Shown one piece after another: positions 4,917-5,025 of a DNA stretch of 5,025 nt (position 1 is its first letter; each line of letters starts with the position of its first letter). The translations under genes and the position numbers were made by a program. The stretch covers positions 1 through 5,025 of the forward strand of contig DATLAV010000039.1 of NCBI GenBank assembly GCA_035527235.1, read 5' to 3'. This DNA is from BS750m-G28 sp035527235. Lineage in GTDB: Archaea; Thermoproteota; Bathyarchaeia; TCS64. The notes below the pieces were generated by a model. The model saw only the letters and a list, made by a program, of their open reading frames with translations, was not told the origin of the DNA and made no database searches.

Positions 4917-5025
4917 TTGTTGATTGATGAGCGGACTCAGTCCGATGATGCAGTTGAAGAAAGACTTGACGAACTTTTTGATTTATGGCTGAGACCGCTC
5001 AGAAGCAGAAATGCCCGTAGAATCT
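4917..5025 (+). CDS. 5' end of an unrecognised plus-strand gene (partial)
   Basis: A frame starting at TTG 4917 (or the next TTG, 4920) is open for 36 codons to the window end. The visible peptide begins L-L-I-D-E-R-T-Q-S-D-D, forms an acidic helix-like segment (EERLDELFDLWL) and ends in a basic stretch RPLRSRNARRI. The other two plus-strand frames hit stops. AGGG at 4908-4911 is a possible ribosome binding site 5 bases before 4917. No ATG occurs in frame, so the start is uncertain. The basic end recalls the opening of the winged-helix domain of archaeal ArsR-type regulators (pattern near RxxARRxI), but too little is visible to assign a function. Confidence 0.5.
   Translation, partial: MLIDERTQSDDAVEERLDELFDLWLRPLRSRNARRI

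Noticed and set aside
4989..5002. CTGAG-ACCG-CTCAG hairpin
   Set aside because: The five-base arms are short and lie inside an open coding frame, so chance is the simplest explanation.
1..5025. tRNA, rRNA, CRISPR array, insertion sequence or defence system
   Set aside because: I found no regularly spaced repeats, cloverleaf-like segments, terminal inverted repeats or transposase-like frames on either strand.

Overview
The window looks like archaeal chromosomal DNA. The start sites are preceded by GGAGG or GGTGA-type ribosome binding sites and by AT-rich, TATA-like elements about 30-50 bases upstream. Arginine is mostly written AGG, short T-tracts follow some genes, and the gene set (NucS, SDR-type threonine dehydrogenase with its partner Kbl) is typical of archaea. 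The lineage cannot be fixed from this sequence alone. SDR-type threonine dehydrogenase is known from Thermoplasma among archaea, but that is only a hint. Nothing marks the window as a mobile or defence island, and I see no tRNA, rRNA, CRISPR array or insertion sequence.

Layout. Bases 1-104 hold the 5' end of an unrecognised minus-strand gene. It diverges from nucS (234-1028, plus), the PD-(D/E)XK mismatch/branched-DNA endonuclease with a C-terminal PCNA-binding tail. Facing nucS only 4 bases away is a small basic minus-strand reading frame (1033-1176) with no normal start codon in frame. An AT-poor spacer with a perfect 14-base GC palindrome follows, then the promoter and gene of a class I/II PLP-dependent aminotransferase (1354-2475, plus). 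This gene converges on kbl (2575-3768, minus), and T-tracts on both strands lie in the 99-base gap. Kbl is divergent from tdh (3873-4850, plus) across a 104-base control region. At the right edge, an AT-rich 10+10 base inverted repeat precedes what is probably the start of another plus-strand gene (4917 onward), which is cut by the window end.

How the genes work together. Tdh oxidises L-threonine to 2-amino-3-oxobutyrate with NAD+. Kbl cleaves this unstable intermediate with CoA into glycine and acetyl-CoA. Their head-to-head arrangement over one short spacer suggests coordinated expression of threonine catabolism. The aminotransferase may belong to amino-acid metabolism in general; its substrate is not readable from the sequence. 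NucS is a genome-maintenance gene with no evident functional tie to the others.

I do not find a clearly new multi-gene system. The items most worth a second look are the small start-less reading frame at 1033-1176, the inverted repeat flanking a TATA-like element at 4875-4903, the palindrome covering the tdh ribosome binding site, and the start-site ambiguity of nucS.
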